From Pithys albifrons albifrons (taxonomy: Eukaryota > Chordata > Aves > Passeriformes > Thamnophilidae), in the NCBI RefSeq assembly GCF_047495875.1, contig NC_092459.1, positions 36,551,634 through 36,615,633 of the forward strand: DNA of 64,000 bases, given 5' to 3'. The number at the start of each line of letters is the position of its first letter. Positions within the stretch are counted from its first letter, which is position 1. Made by a program: the position numbers and the translations under genes. The notes under the pieces are model-generated. The model ran no database searches. It had not been told where the DNA came from and saw nothing but the letters and a program-made list of their open reading frames with translations. Below are positions 1 through 11,246 of the stretch, one piece after another.

Positions 1-3000
1 GTTCATCTTGGTGATCCATATTAGAATATCAGAGATGAGATGTTGTCTCCACATAGTTTAACAAACTCCTGAAGTACTAAAATAGACGTGAGACCTAATG
101 GAGTGGAATAAGAAATATGGACCTGAAAGTAAGATTCTGTTGTAATATATGGTGATCACACAAGGTGGCAGAATGAGCTCAGGGCTATCCCAGAAATAAG
201 AGGCAGTGAAGCATCTTTGCCTTCAGTCAACAGTGTATCCTTGCTTGCCCTCAGAATATGCCAAGTTGCTTCTGCACATGCAGAGAGATGGAAGAGAGTA
301 TTTTAATGCAGGATTTTTTGACAATTATCCAAGTGCTTCAATTTCATTTGGAGATTTAATGAAAACTGTTAAAAGCTTGTGGCTAACTTTGGAAATTAAT
401 CATACAATGCTGAATCTGCTCACATATTCAGTTTTATTGAAAACACCTATTACTTTCTATTGATACATTGATTCTCTAAGTGGAGCTGAACTCTTCAGAT
501 GAAGGACAGCTGCAAGAACAGGCACGAAGGGAACATTTTGCTTTTCATTATTGATTTGTGGCTAAATTCACTTCTGTTATAAGTGAGTGAAACTCTATTG
601 ACTTTCTTTGTGTTGCATTTACTTATATGCTCTGCCTGAGCATGGCAGGCATATATACGTGGCTGAATTGAGGCCAACCCAGAGAGGAGAAATTGAAGTC
701 CAAGGCAAAGAGATTACTCTTCAGCAATTTCCATGTTTCTGCTTTGGCCAGTGAGTTGGGGGAATAGCAAATACACTTCTTTTATACCTGTACAGCTACC
801 AGGTGCCCTCCTTGACCTCTGAGCCTGCCTTCCTAATGCTCACTTCCAGGGGTAGGGCTGAGCTGCCTCACCAAAGGAACCTTTGGATGCAGGTTGCAGG
901 TGATCTTCTACATTTGCTTGCTCCTTTTGCCTCTATAGAGCTATGGGACAGACAAGCAATGTACCAAAATGATGGAGAATTTCTAATATAATGAGAGACT
1001 CCTTCCAGTCTTCCTGATGTGAAGCATAAAAGCAGGGTCCGAGTTGAGCCAAATTAATGGTTGCTTGAAGAGACATACATCATTGTAGAATTCATTTTGA
1101 AAGTGTGTGATAACATATTTTGCATCTAAATTTACTCCTGTCTAACTGAATGAAGCAACTGAGCAGGATAGTCTTATAAGTAAGGGTTTAAGAACTCATA
1201 TGTGTGCATTGCTCCCTATGCAATATATTTGTGGAAGCTCATTAGAAGCTATTAGAGATTATTCACCCTTGCAACCTTTTCAGCAGATGTTCAGCTGTTT
1301 GTTTTTTCCTTCACTGCCTTAAGATATTTGGCTGAGCATTGTAACAAGACTGGAACAGGTCAGGAAAGTATTTATTTCCCAGAAAATTAAATTAACTAGA
1401 AAAATAGATAGCAATTAATAAAATAAGTCATCTGTAATGTATTAGTGAGAACTGGAAAACAAACTGACTAAAAATTTGAAATTTAGAGCTAGAGCAGACA
1501 CTGGAATGGCAACCTTTCTCTTTGCACAGAGAGAAGGTTACAAAATGGTAACGAAGAAAATGAAGAACCAAGACAAAAAGGCAAAGAAAATAGTTAATAA
1601 TGAGATCTGGAAAGCTTCTTCTGCATCAGCTGCATTTGCCTTTGACCCTTCCGTCATTCAGGAGAGCTGCAGTCTGTGAGACTCATGAAACATCCTGAAT
1701 GAGCTACGGTCTTGTCTAAAAGAGTTTAATTTTGGCCCACACCTTAATGCTGAGCTTCAGGCCTGAGAGCTCCCTGTTATTGTATACACTCTTTCCATAG
1801 TCTTGTCCTGACTTTCAGCTGTAAGTTTCTGTTTCACAGCTGAACCCCTGCATTTGTGTGACACCTCATCCACTGTCTCACTGAAAAACCAGGGAGGTCA
1901 TTTTTAATTGCCAGTGGTTTGAACTTACCTTCTTGAATGTACACTGCACAGGCTTGAGTCACTCACACATAGTTCTCAGACTAGATGAGGTAACTGTGTG
2001 GAGACAGTTTCTCAAAATACCTCTCTGCCGTGACTGCCTGCGAGTCCTCCCTCTTTTCAGTACAAAGTCAGGCACTAACAACCTAAACCACTGCAGGGGA
2101 TGCTTTGAGTTAAAGTTCTAGCTTTGCACAGAAATGGGCAAAAATCCCTTACCACCTCTCAGTCACTAACTACTGCCTTGCAGAGTGATTTGCCTCATGG
2201 CAACCTGCTGCCATTGATGGGGTGTACCGAAGAGAGCCAGAGCAACTCAGGATATCCAAGCTGGAAGCTGTGGGGTGGTGAAGGGTAATGGCTAGTGAGA
2301 TGGGGCACATGGTTGGACTCAGGCAGGCATTTTGGGTGCCACCTCTCATGGTATACCATTCACATGGTCCAAAGCTGCAGTGCAATGTGACAGATAGGAT
2401 GGCAAGACTGAATATGCTGAATATACATGAGTAATAGGCAGCAACCTTTATATAACAAGTAATTATTTCATGTCTGAAGAGGTATTGAAGGCTGTCTGCA
2501 CCCTGAGAGAGTAGCTTGGCAATGAGACAGCCGTGGCTGAGCCACAGCAGAAATGCAGAGCTCTTCTCCTAAATGCGGATGATGTGGGGCAGCTCCCTTT
2601 GTCCCTTTCCAAAATCATTTCACATAGTAATGTGTGCATATTGGTTAAATAAGCAGCAACTGATTGAGTTTCAGTCAATACCTCAATAGTCTTAGCCAGT
2701 GCCCCTGGAAAGCAGAAAGCAAGCAGAGGCATAGCAGTACTGAGAAAGCTGGCACTGACAGCAGTGCGATGAGTCAATGTATTAATGGCAGTGATACAGA
2801 TGCTCACCCAGACTCCATTCTGTTAAATGCAGGTGTCATTCACACCTGCATAGTGTACATGGATGCAGAGCACACTGTCTCTGGACACATATGCACATGT
2901 GCACCCACAGGTACACATATATGCTACAAAAGTGTGGTGATGTGTGGTTAAACAAGCAGGTGGGCTGACAACGTGCTGTGAGGTTCATGTGGTCACTGAA

Positions 3001-5513
3001 AATGCTTTTGTTTGAGTGTGCTGCTGTAAAGCCTGCAGGTTAAGTGCATATGGATGACTCCAGTGTCTGGAAAAACATGCTGTGGTACTGCTGTATTATA
3101 CTGGAAGCTACAGACTGTTCCTGACAGCCTTTGTAAAGTGATATCAAGCAAAATACCTGGAGAGTAAAGAAGTAATTCTGTTGATTAATGCCAGTCTTGT
3201 TGATATTGATGATTTAGCTGCCTGTACAAAACAAATGAGGGCCATCAGTTCATCTTGAAAAAACGTGTACAACTGAATAAAGGAAGATGTTGCCTAATCT
3301 ATTTCATACTAATTGCTCCATGCCACAAATTTAGAGTCTGATCCAATATTAACTGGCATGGAAGAGAGATATTCCATTCACTGCAGAAGTCTTTGGATCA
3401 GGGCTTCATTTTAAATCCAGTGAATACTGCATGCTACATTAGCATTCATCTAAGTTACCACTCTCTGTCTCTTGAGAAACAGACAGGCTCAATATTTTCT
3501 ATGTAGCCAAATGAGTCTTAGCACTTACATGCCTGATTGCAAGCCAGCAAAGTCAACCTGACCACATCAAAGTTTTGGTAAGAGCCCTGCCACTGTGGGC
3601 TGCTGCCTGCGACAGACTGCCTCGGCTGGATGTCTGACATGGGGCTCTCACTGCTGCATTGCTGCACAGAGTCATTTACCACCCAACAAACATTTAGTGC
3701 TTATGAGGCATTTTTCAAAAACCTCACTGGGGCCATACCTGGAGCTCTAGCTATTTAAACATCTTAAAAAATCTGTCCCTTGAGAGGATTTAACTCTGCA
3801 GGATTTAGGCTGCTAAGGCTCGCATCATCAAAGAGACCAAAGTGTCAATCCATCTCTTTTCACACCTAAGGACATAATAGCATCATGCCCCCTCCCATGA
3901 GGGGTTACTGCAGAGAAATTTCCAAGCTCTCAGCACCCAAACTAGCTAGCTCTGGAAGCAGATGGAGTATAATTATAGCAGCATTGAGCTGCACCTGAAC
4001 TAATTAGCTCTGCTGAGAAACAGGGATTGAATTTAATAATGCATGTTCTGCCATACCAAAAGGGCTAGGCTGCCTTTGAGACCTGTGTGTCTGTCTCTGC
4101 ATGGTGCTGTGCTGAACTCTGTGGATGTACTGTGAAAGTCAGCTCAGAGCTTTTCTGTCACCATAATCTGCTGCACAATGTAGGCATCACCTTGTCCTTG
4201 CATTCATGTACCATTGGCATAATTACTTATCTGTCACTTACCTCCTGACTATTAGTTTAGCATGTTAAGTTTTGCATATGCTCAAGATTTTCCTGTCCAA
4301 ACTCACCTAAATATTGAGATCTGCCTCAAGGACTTCTGTAGCCTAAAACCTTGAAGCCTTCAAAATGGGACTATGTTTGCTATGGACCTGATGTTACCAG
4401 CATGGTCACAACATGCTCCAAGTAAATGGTAGCTGTGAGAGAAGGTAGAAGATCCAGGTTCAGATCCCTGCTCAGGAGGTAGCAATACCTATCAGAAGTG
4501 GAATTGAACCCCCATCTTAGATATGTTTCCTAACTGCTGGAGTTAAAAACACTGTTTCTGACCTGCATCCTCTGTATATCAAATTATTTCTACAAGAAGG
4601 AGAAACTCTAATGTTGATCACAGAGATAATTTTCCCACTCTACGTAAAGCTGGATGTTGGGATTCTGTCTCGGAGTGCTGGTTTGAACTCAAGCTCAGGC
4701 TATGACTTGGGCAGAAGGAGCAGTTAGACCCTGTTCACCACACCCTCAGAGGGTTCCAAAGTTCTCCAAAGAACTCCAAAGTTCTCTCTTCTCCTGGCCT
4801 GTGACTATTACTCTTTTAAAAACATAAATTCAAAGTTTTGTATCATATGAGTGGCTGAGATTATTCAGGAGCTTAATGGCTCTGAACAAAGACTCTGTCT
4901 GGACATGTATAAACACTGTCTCTTTTAGCTGAAATTTATTTCTGGCTAGTTTGGTATATATCCTGCTCAGTAGCTTTCTGTTGACCCTGCACTTGGGTGC
5001 CTATCCATGGAAAATTTGTGCAAGGTAGGATCAGCACTATGAATGAGGAGTGGCACTGCTTAATTCTGTAAATTCTGTCTTATTAGTATCTAGAAAGTGC
5101 AGATGGAAAGTGGATCCTTGAATTACGTAAAGCCTTTTAAAAATTTAAACTATGGTTCATATCATTTGATGATTTTTTTTAAATGTAGTACCTTTAGACA
5201 AACTTACTGATTCTGTGTGTTGCAGAAAACGTATTACAACTACTGCATCACATGCACACAAGTCCAGAGGTAAGTCTTTTAATTGGTTTACTCATTTTAA
5301 CATACACAGACTTCAATGTTTTGAGCCAAAGGAGATATTTGGTAGCTACTAATGCATCTTACCAGGTCTGCTGCCGCAGAGATAAGTAGTTCTCTCATCA
5401 GAAACTCAAAATACTTTTGACTTTGTTGCAGATTCTCTCTTTTTCCTGCCATTCTGCTGATAGGCTCTGAAATAAAACCCTTCAACTAGTAAAAAAACTG
5501 ATTTATGGGATTT
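1..5513. other. Unique non-coding sequence
   Basis: No supported gene. Open frames here are short (114 codons at most) and show no recognisable domain, signal peptide or family motif. I see no CR1 or LTR ends. Contents: one probable old tRNA-like repeat at 4432-4550 (listed separately), a three-fold 10-bp tandem repeat at 4756-4785, a homeodomain-site-rich segment near 3961-4050, and an exon-like 44-bp segment at 5226-5269. The rest looks like ordinary AT-rich intergenic or intronic DNA. Confidence 0.7.
4432..4550. repeat. Old interspersed repeat with inverted tRNA-like halves
   Basis: Two T-arm-like blocks face each other: GGTTCAGATCCCTGCTC near 4457-4473 and, on the opposite strand, GGGGGTTCAATTCC near 4500-4515. 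Both carry the GGTTCRANTCC core of a tRNA T-loop or polymerase III B box. The spacing, and the flanking text 'gaacc..catctta..cctaact', resemble a dispersed sequence common in reptile and turtle DNA whose two halves are inverted. The copy is heavily diverged. The family assignment is from memory and uncertain; the inverted arrangement is visible directly. Confidence 0.45.
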
Positions 5514-5518
5514 GTAAT

Positions 5519-6144
5519 TGTCTTGGGTTGAGCTGGCAAAACACCAGCTGTCCAAGACAGAAAGAAAGGGTTCCTCCTCCCCCCAGTCAGCTAAGGGAAA
5601 AAGAAGAGGGAGAGGAAAAAAAACACCTCTAAACCAGGTTTATGCTGAAACTAACTACATGTATTTATACAGAAAAGAAAATGAAAACTACAGTATAACA
5701 CACACTTACACAAGTTATGTATAACAAGAAATAACTTCCCACTTCCCAGTAAACACAAATTCTATCATTTTACCTACAAATCATTCCAGAGAAGTCAATT
5801 CCCCAGAGACAGACTTAAGCAGAGAGAAAAGCTAAGAACAAACATTTTACTTCCCTAAGATAACATGATGGTAAGCCGGTGCTCTGGACTTGGACCTCCC
5901 CATCCCTCCTGGGACAGCAGAGTGTCTTGCTGGGACCACCACTGTGATGCAACTGACCAAGCCACACCCACACACCAGCTCTTGCCCCTTCTGAGATGAT
6001 GCAATATGGTATGGTATACAATATTATTGGCTAGAAGAAGTCAGCTGTTAGCTAGCTCAGCCCAGCTCAAGTCAGCTGACAATTCTAGGCCTAGTCTGAA
6101 CTTTAAAGCCTAAATTTTTGGCCTACTTGGCCAAACCCATAACA
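5519..6144 (-). mobile_element. Solo LTR of an ERVL-like endogenous retrovirus, with target-site duplication
   Basis: A 626-bp element bounded by TG...CA (plus strand begins TGTCTTGGG and ends CCCATAACA). It is flanked by a perfect 5-bp duplication GTAAT at 5514-5518 and 6145-6149, which fixes both ends and matches the 5-bp duplications of class III (ERVL-type) elements. Minus orientation is inferred from a TATAAATAC box at 5661-5669 placed about 140 bp before the 3' end, and a CCAAT-like GCCAATAATA further upstream. The last 41 bp (5519-5559) form a hairpin: TGTCTTGG pairs with CCAAGACA and AGCTGG with CCAGCT. No internal retroviral sequence follows on either side, so this is a recombined solo LTR. 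Open frames inside it are incidental. Confidence 0.9.
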
Positions 6145-6149
6145 GTAAT

Positions 6150-9100
6150 AGCTGTGTTGAATCCAGTTGCCTGTCCAGGAAAAACAAGAGTCCCTACTTC
6201 CTCTACTCTTCCTCTATTTCCTCATCACATATTTGACTCAAATAACCTGTTTCTGAAAATACCGGGGGTAAGTGGATTAGCAGAGGTAGTAGAAGCAATA
6301 CTGCATTTGTAATAAGGGGAAAGTGAGAGATGTGAAGAGGGGAAGGAAAATCCCAAGTCTGAGCTCTTCTTCCACCCTTCTCCTGGTGTGGTCCAGAGGC
6401 AGGCTGCCAACTGTACAGGGAGAGGAGTAGAAGTGCAACCTCTTCCTAAATAATCAAATGAATACTTAACCTGCAGGTTTAAAACTTACAGCATATTATA
6501 AAACAATTATGTTTCCTTTGCATGAAAAAGCTGAATTGCCATTCAGGTTCTTTTGTCATCTCTATGCATGAGTTTGGAGCAATTAGCATGAATATATTGC
6601 AGGTGCAGTATCTCAGGAAATTGCAAGAAGCTGTGCTGTATTTTTGTACTATAGAGAAGTGCCAGAGCTAAAGGTCTCAGAAGAGTTGAAAACTGGGGAG
6701 CATCTGAATGTTGATTTTATAATCATAACAAACAGTGATAGCCATCTATACAATAGTCATGAAATGAATGCTGTATTTGCTTAGATTGTTTTGATACTCT
6801 TTAAGTTTAGCTGGAGACTGCAAAGTATTTCCTTTTAGATTTTGGATTATCTGTGCCCTGTTTATCTTTTCAACTGTAGATAGAGTTTTTTGGAATGGTA
6901 ACAGCAGTGGTATTGTGTTAGCTTTGGTGTTTTCTCCAGACAACATCCTATTCCAGTGAAACACCTCTTTGTATGTTCTTTAATATAAATTATTTGTGAA
7001 TTCACAAGCCCTGAATTTTTGTTTGGTATAGTTTTGTCATATCTAATTGTACATGTGAAGTTGATCCTTGTTCTGACTCTTAGATGCAATTTAATTTTTA
7101 AGTGCAGGTTCCTCATAAATTCAAATGAGCATGGTAAGATAAACGCTTCCTAAAGCTGAATCTCAAAGTGGTATTAATGGTGACCTTTTTTTTTCCTTTT
7201 ATTAGAGTGATAGCAATTCACATCTGCTGAGAATCTGAACCTTGGAGTTACCTGACTTGATGATAATTTCTGCTGATGTTCCATTTATATGAGTAGAACA
7301 GGGAGACCTCAAAGACCACAGCAATTATTCATATATGGTTTGATGCCCTTTTATTTCACCACAGAGGCTCAAGGGAACCACTGTGGTAATAAGATTCATG
7401 CCCACCATTTTACCTTTATGAAATCACTGACTTGATGAACGATACTGATATGGAACATTGCCTTCTTTGCAGGTTTGAAAGGAAAAATTAATCCTGGGTT
7501 ATTCAAAACAAAACCCATTGACTTCAGCCAAAACTATTTACATGGAAAAACTCCTGATAACCAGTGTCACACACAGAGTGACACATGGACATGTCCACTT
7601 ACTGTGACTTTTGGGAAGTGGCAAAGGAGAAGGAAATGCAAGAACCAGATCAAAAAAGCAGAAGTTTTCAGGTTTGTAAGCATGGTGAGTCATCTGCACA
7701 GTGTTTCCACAAATATGACATCAGTGACTACCCCTTACTTTTAGCTGCAGTCACACACAAGCACTTAAGTGGAGTGGGAGGAGGTAAGAGAGCTTGTTCT
7801 GAAATGGAAATAGCAGGAGGATGATATCATGTGAAACAAACTCCAGCAGCAGGGAAGACTTGTGACAGGATAAAGATTATGTGTTCTGTATATAGCAATC
7901 CTAGAAACAGAGTTGCTTGGTGGCTTTTTGTATAAGAAAAAGTTCTGTATTAAAAGTCAGTGTTGTACTGTGTGATGTTTTACTGCTAGTTTTTATTGTT
8001 GGAGAACAGGAAACTTTCAACTCCTCTCTAAAGTTATAATGCTAACAAAAAACTATTTTTTCATATCACCCTAATCTGAGAACCCACTTTTTTTTCTAGT
8101 ATAGGCTTTATAGTAAGAATATTTGTGGTCTCTGTGGTGCTACCTCTCTCCTCTGTCTCTGGGTTCTCTATGTGGGTCTGTAGCTAATGTGGCAACACTT
8201 GTCCTATATTTCAAGTGTAGCAGGAGGCCTTTTGAGCAAACTGCAATTTAGAAAAGAGCTAGAGATTGCATAGTCCCCTGTGACTCCAGGAAAATTTAAT
8301 GGAGTTGGAGACTAATCCCCCCACCATTGCTCCATGGAGCATGGAGAGCAAATTCCCTCACCTCCAAGAAAGAAGTCAAATGTTCTCAGAGGGAAAGCTC
8401 AGACAATTTTTCTCTTTCCCTCCCTCTTGGGTAGAGTTTTCTATGGGAATGACTGAGAATTGACCTGATGGAAATAAGAATTTGAGAAGACTTTTTATAA
8501 AATGGATTTTATTTCCTTGTCATTGTGAAGTTGTTCCCTATAGCATGTTCTCTATTGATTTATCCAGGAGTTTCAAGCGTTATAAGTACCAGTGGTTTTG
8601 TATTTCCCTAGCCTGTCTCACTGACGGATGGCAAGAGATGGGAATCATAAGCCACAGCAGAGATGAAAAGAGAGATAGCCAAATAAGATAAAGATGAAAT
8701 TCCTTTTTTATGGTAGGAGTAAACTATTTGGGATGATCAAGAGTGAGACCAGAAGCATTTATGGTGTATATTCTGAGTGATACAACAGGTTAGATCTAGG
8801 CTACATTTAAAGATAATGCAATTCGCCTCAGACCAAGTCCAAACACTTTTAAATTTATCTCCCTTAAAATCTATTTCACTCTTTCCTTGTACTGTGTTTG
8901 CACAATGTCTGTGATAAGAGCTCCTGATTCTTCCTCTTTTCCCCTGTGTTCTCTGATTAATGCCTCATTACCTGCAGGCCTACACACACTTCTTGGGAGG
9001 TGGATATGATGTTAAGTGCTGAAACAACATGAGATGATGTTTTTGAGGAATCTCTGATCTGCTGAGCAACTTCATATGAGATTTACAACTCCAAAAGATT

Positions 9101-10700
9101 GATCATAAATAAATAATACCTTTCAACACCTTATAGCTCCTGGGAAACAAAATCCTAAAGATTCTGAGTGTTGATTATCACTTCTCTTGCCAGTGTTACA
9201 GGAGAGTTTGCTATCTACTTGGTTCTGTCATGCTGTCCACCTGCCTCTCACATTCTGTCTCCAGCAGACACAGCAATATCCTATCTCTTTGCTGCTCATC
9301 CATCCAATATAGCAGTGCATCGGTCATGTAATGCTTGAGAATAATAATCTAGTATATCTTCTGGTTTCTACCTATGAGATTTGGTATTGGCTGCGTTTTT
9401 GCTATTTGGTATTGACTCTGGAAATTCTTACACAGATAGCAAATGTGGTTGCGAATTTAATCTCCCAGTTTCTTTTTTTCATAGGACATCTCTTTTCCTT
9501 AATTGCTTTTGCTTTGTTTGTTCAAATTAAATATTTATTGTATTTTAAAGAAGAATGAACTTTTGGTACAAGATAATAAAGGATTTATCTGATGATAAAA
9601 CATGCAAATCTTTCCAGAAACTTCAGGAGGATTTTAATATTAATGTAGATCAAATATGAAAATATATGCAACTTGTGAATAGTTTTATGGAAAAAGGAAG
9701 AGCTGTAGCGTCAGTGTAGGAGTAATCCTTATTAGGATGGTTTCTGATATTGATAAGACGGAAATACAGTATCTCAGTTTTTTCTCTTGCTTAAATCTCT
9801 TCATTCTTTTGTGAAAGTTCAGGAAAGAATAACAAGCCTTTTTTTTTTTAATAAACTGCTGAATAAATCATTAGAGAAGAAGCTATAAGGAACAAAGTTT
9901 GTAGTGCAGGGAAAGAAAATCAGTTGTGTAACAAGTCTTCTCAATGTCTAATTTCCAGAGGGTCAATCACCCATCCCATTCTGTAGAAAAAATATATTAA
10001 TTTTTGATAGTTAATATTTTTCTATTTTAATAAGCATTGCTATCCTCTCTCATGAGGTGTCGTCAGGGTAACTTTTCATGTCTCTCAGTGTGAATTTAAG
10101 TATGAGGGACTAGTACTATTCCTAACTTAATACAATATGCTTATTAATGTTTAAAGTACTTAATTTTTTTAATCTCCTATTTACTCTTTCCAAAACATAA
10201 TGCAAACCACGTAATGTACTTACTCAAGAGCAAAACACACCAAAAATTTTAAGTTTGGAGAAAAATGAGAGGAGAAAATCAAGAGGTGAATTTTTAACAC
10301 AGCAAAGTTCTCAGGTATTTACAGTTTTTAGAATTTTTTTTCAAGAGTGGATCATGACATAGGTAGTGAAATCTAACTATTAAGAAAGAGAATGAAACAG
10401 GGAGATGCTGTGTTTTCTGCTTCATGCCTAAATAGAATCTTCCACTTTGGCATTCTCAGATCACTTTTATCACAGCAATAATCTAGTTTGATTTGGTTTT
10501 AATGTGTGCTTATAGTTTACACCAATGAATTTAATAAAGGGGGCACGATTGCAGAGATTTGGGCTAAAATGCACAAGATCAAGGACTAGGAAAAATAGGG
10601 TAGGATTTTCAGAAGACGCTCAAAGATCTAAGTCCTTTCCTGTGTGAAGTCCAGGGTTCTCATACCCAGAAATATACTGAGTGCAGAGAATTATGGAGAA
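6150..10700. other. Unique non-coding sequence
   Basis: No gene is supported. One segment at 7473-7684, plus strand, looks exon-like (acceptor TTCTTTGCAG, open frame of 70 codons, donor ATG|GTGAGT) and is discussed as a finding. A 14-bp palindrome TGCTCCATGGAGCA lies at 8328-8341. The remainder is AT-rich with short homopolymer runs, and I recognise no repeat family in it. Confidence 0.7.
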
Positions 10701-11246
10701 ATCACAGAATGGTTTGGATTGTAAAGAACATTAGAGATCATCTAGTTCCAAATCCCCTGCCATGGGCAGGGGCACCTTTTACTAGACCAGGTTGCTCAAA
10801 GCCCCATCCAACCTGGCCAGGGATGGGACATCCACAACTTCTCTGTGCAACTGGTTTCAGTGCCTCACCACTCTCAGAGTAAAGAATTTCTTCCTAATAT
10901 CTAAGCTAAGCCTACCCTCTTTCAGTGGAAAGCCTTTTTCCTATCCCTAAAGCTGTTGGCCTATCATTGTATGCTGTTGTAAAAGTCCCTCTTCTGCTTT
11001 GCTGTAGGCCCCTTTGGGTACTGATAGGCTGCAATAAGGTCTTCCTGGAGCCTTCTCTTCTTCAGGCTGAATAACTCCAGCTCTCTCAGTTTGACTTCAC
11101 AGGAGAGGTGCTCCAGCCCACTGATCACCTTAGTAGCCCTCCTCTGGACTTGTCCAACAGGTCCATGTCCTTCTTATGTTGGGTGCCTCAGAGTCGGCTG
11201 CAGTAATCTGAGTGGGATCCCATGAGAGTGGAATAAAGGAAAGGTA
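10701..11246 (-). mobile_element. CR1 LINE, 3' fragment
   Basis: The plus strand starts ATCACAGAATGGTTTGG, the reverse complement of a CR1 3' end. It continues through the hallmark stretches 'ctagttcc..cctgccatgggcaggg', 'ttgctcaaagccccatccaacctggcc', 'agtaaagaatttcttcctaatatct', 'gcctcctctggac' and 'ggtccatgtccttcttatgttggg'. This is the 3' end of the second ORF plus the 3' UTR of a 5'-truncated chicken-repeat-1 retrotransposon lying on the minus strand. Its similarity fades at about 11246. It has many substitutions and no usable frame. CR1 is the dominant LINE of birds, so this also supports the host assignment. Confidence 0.95.
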
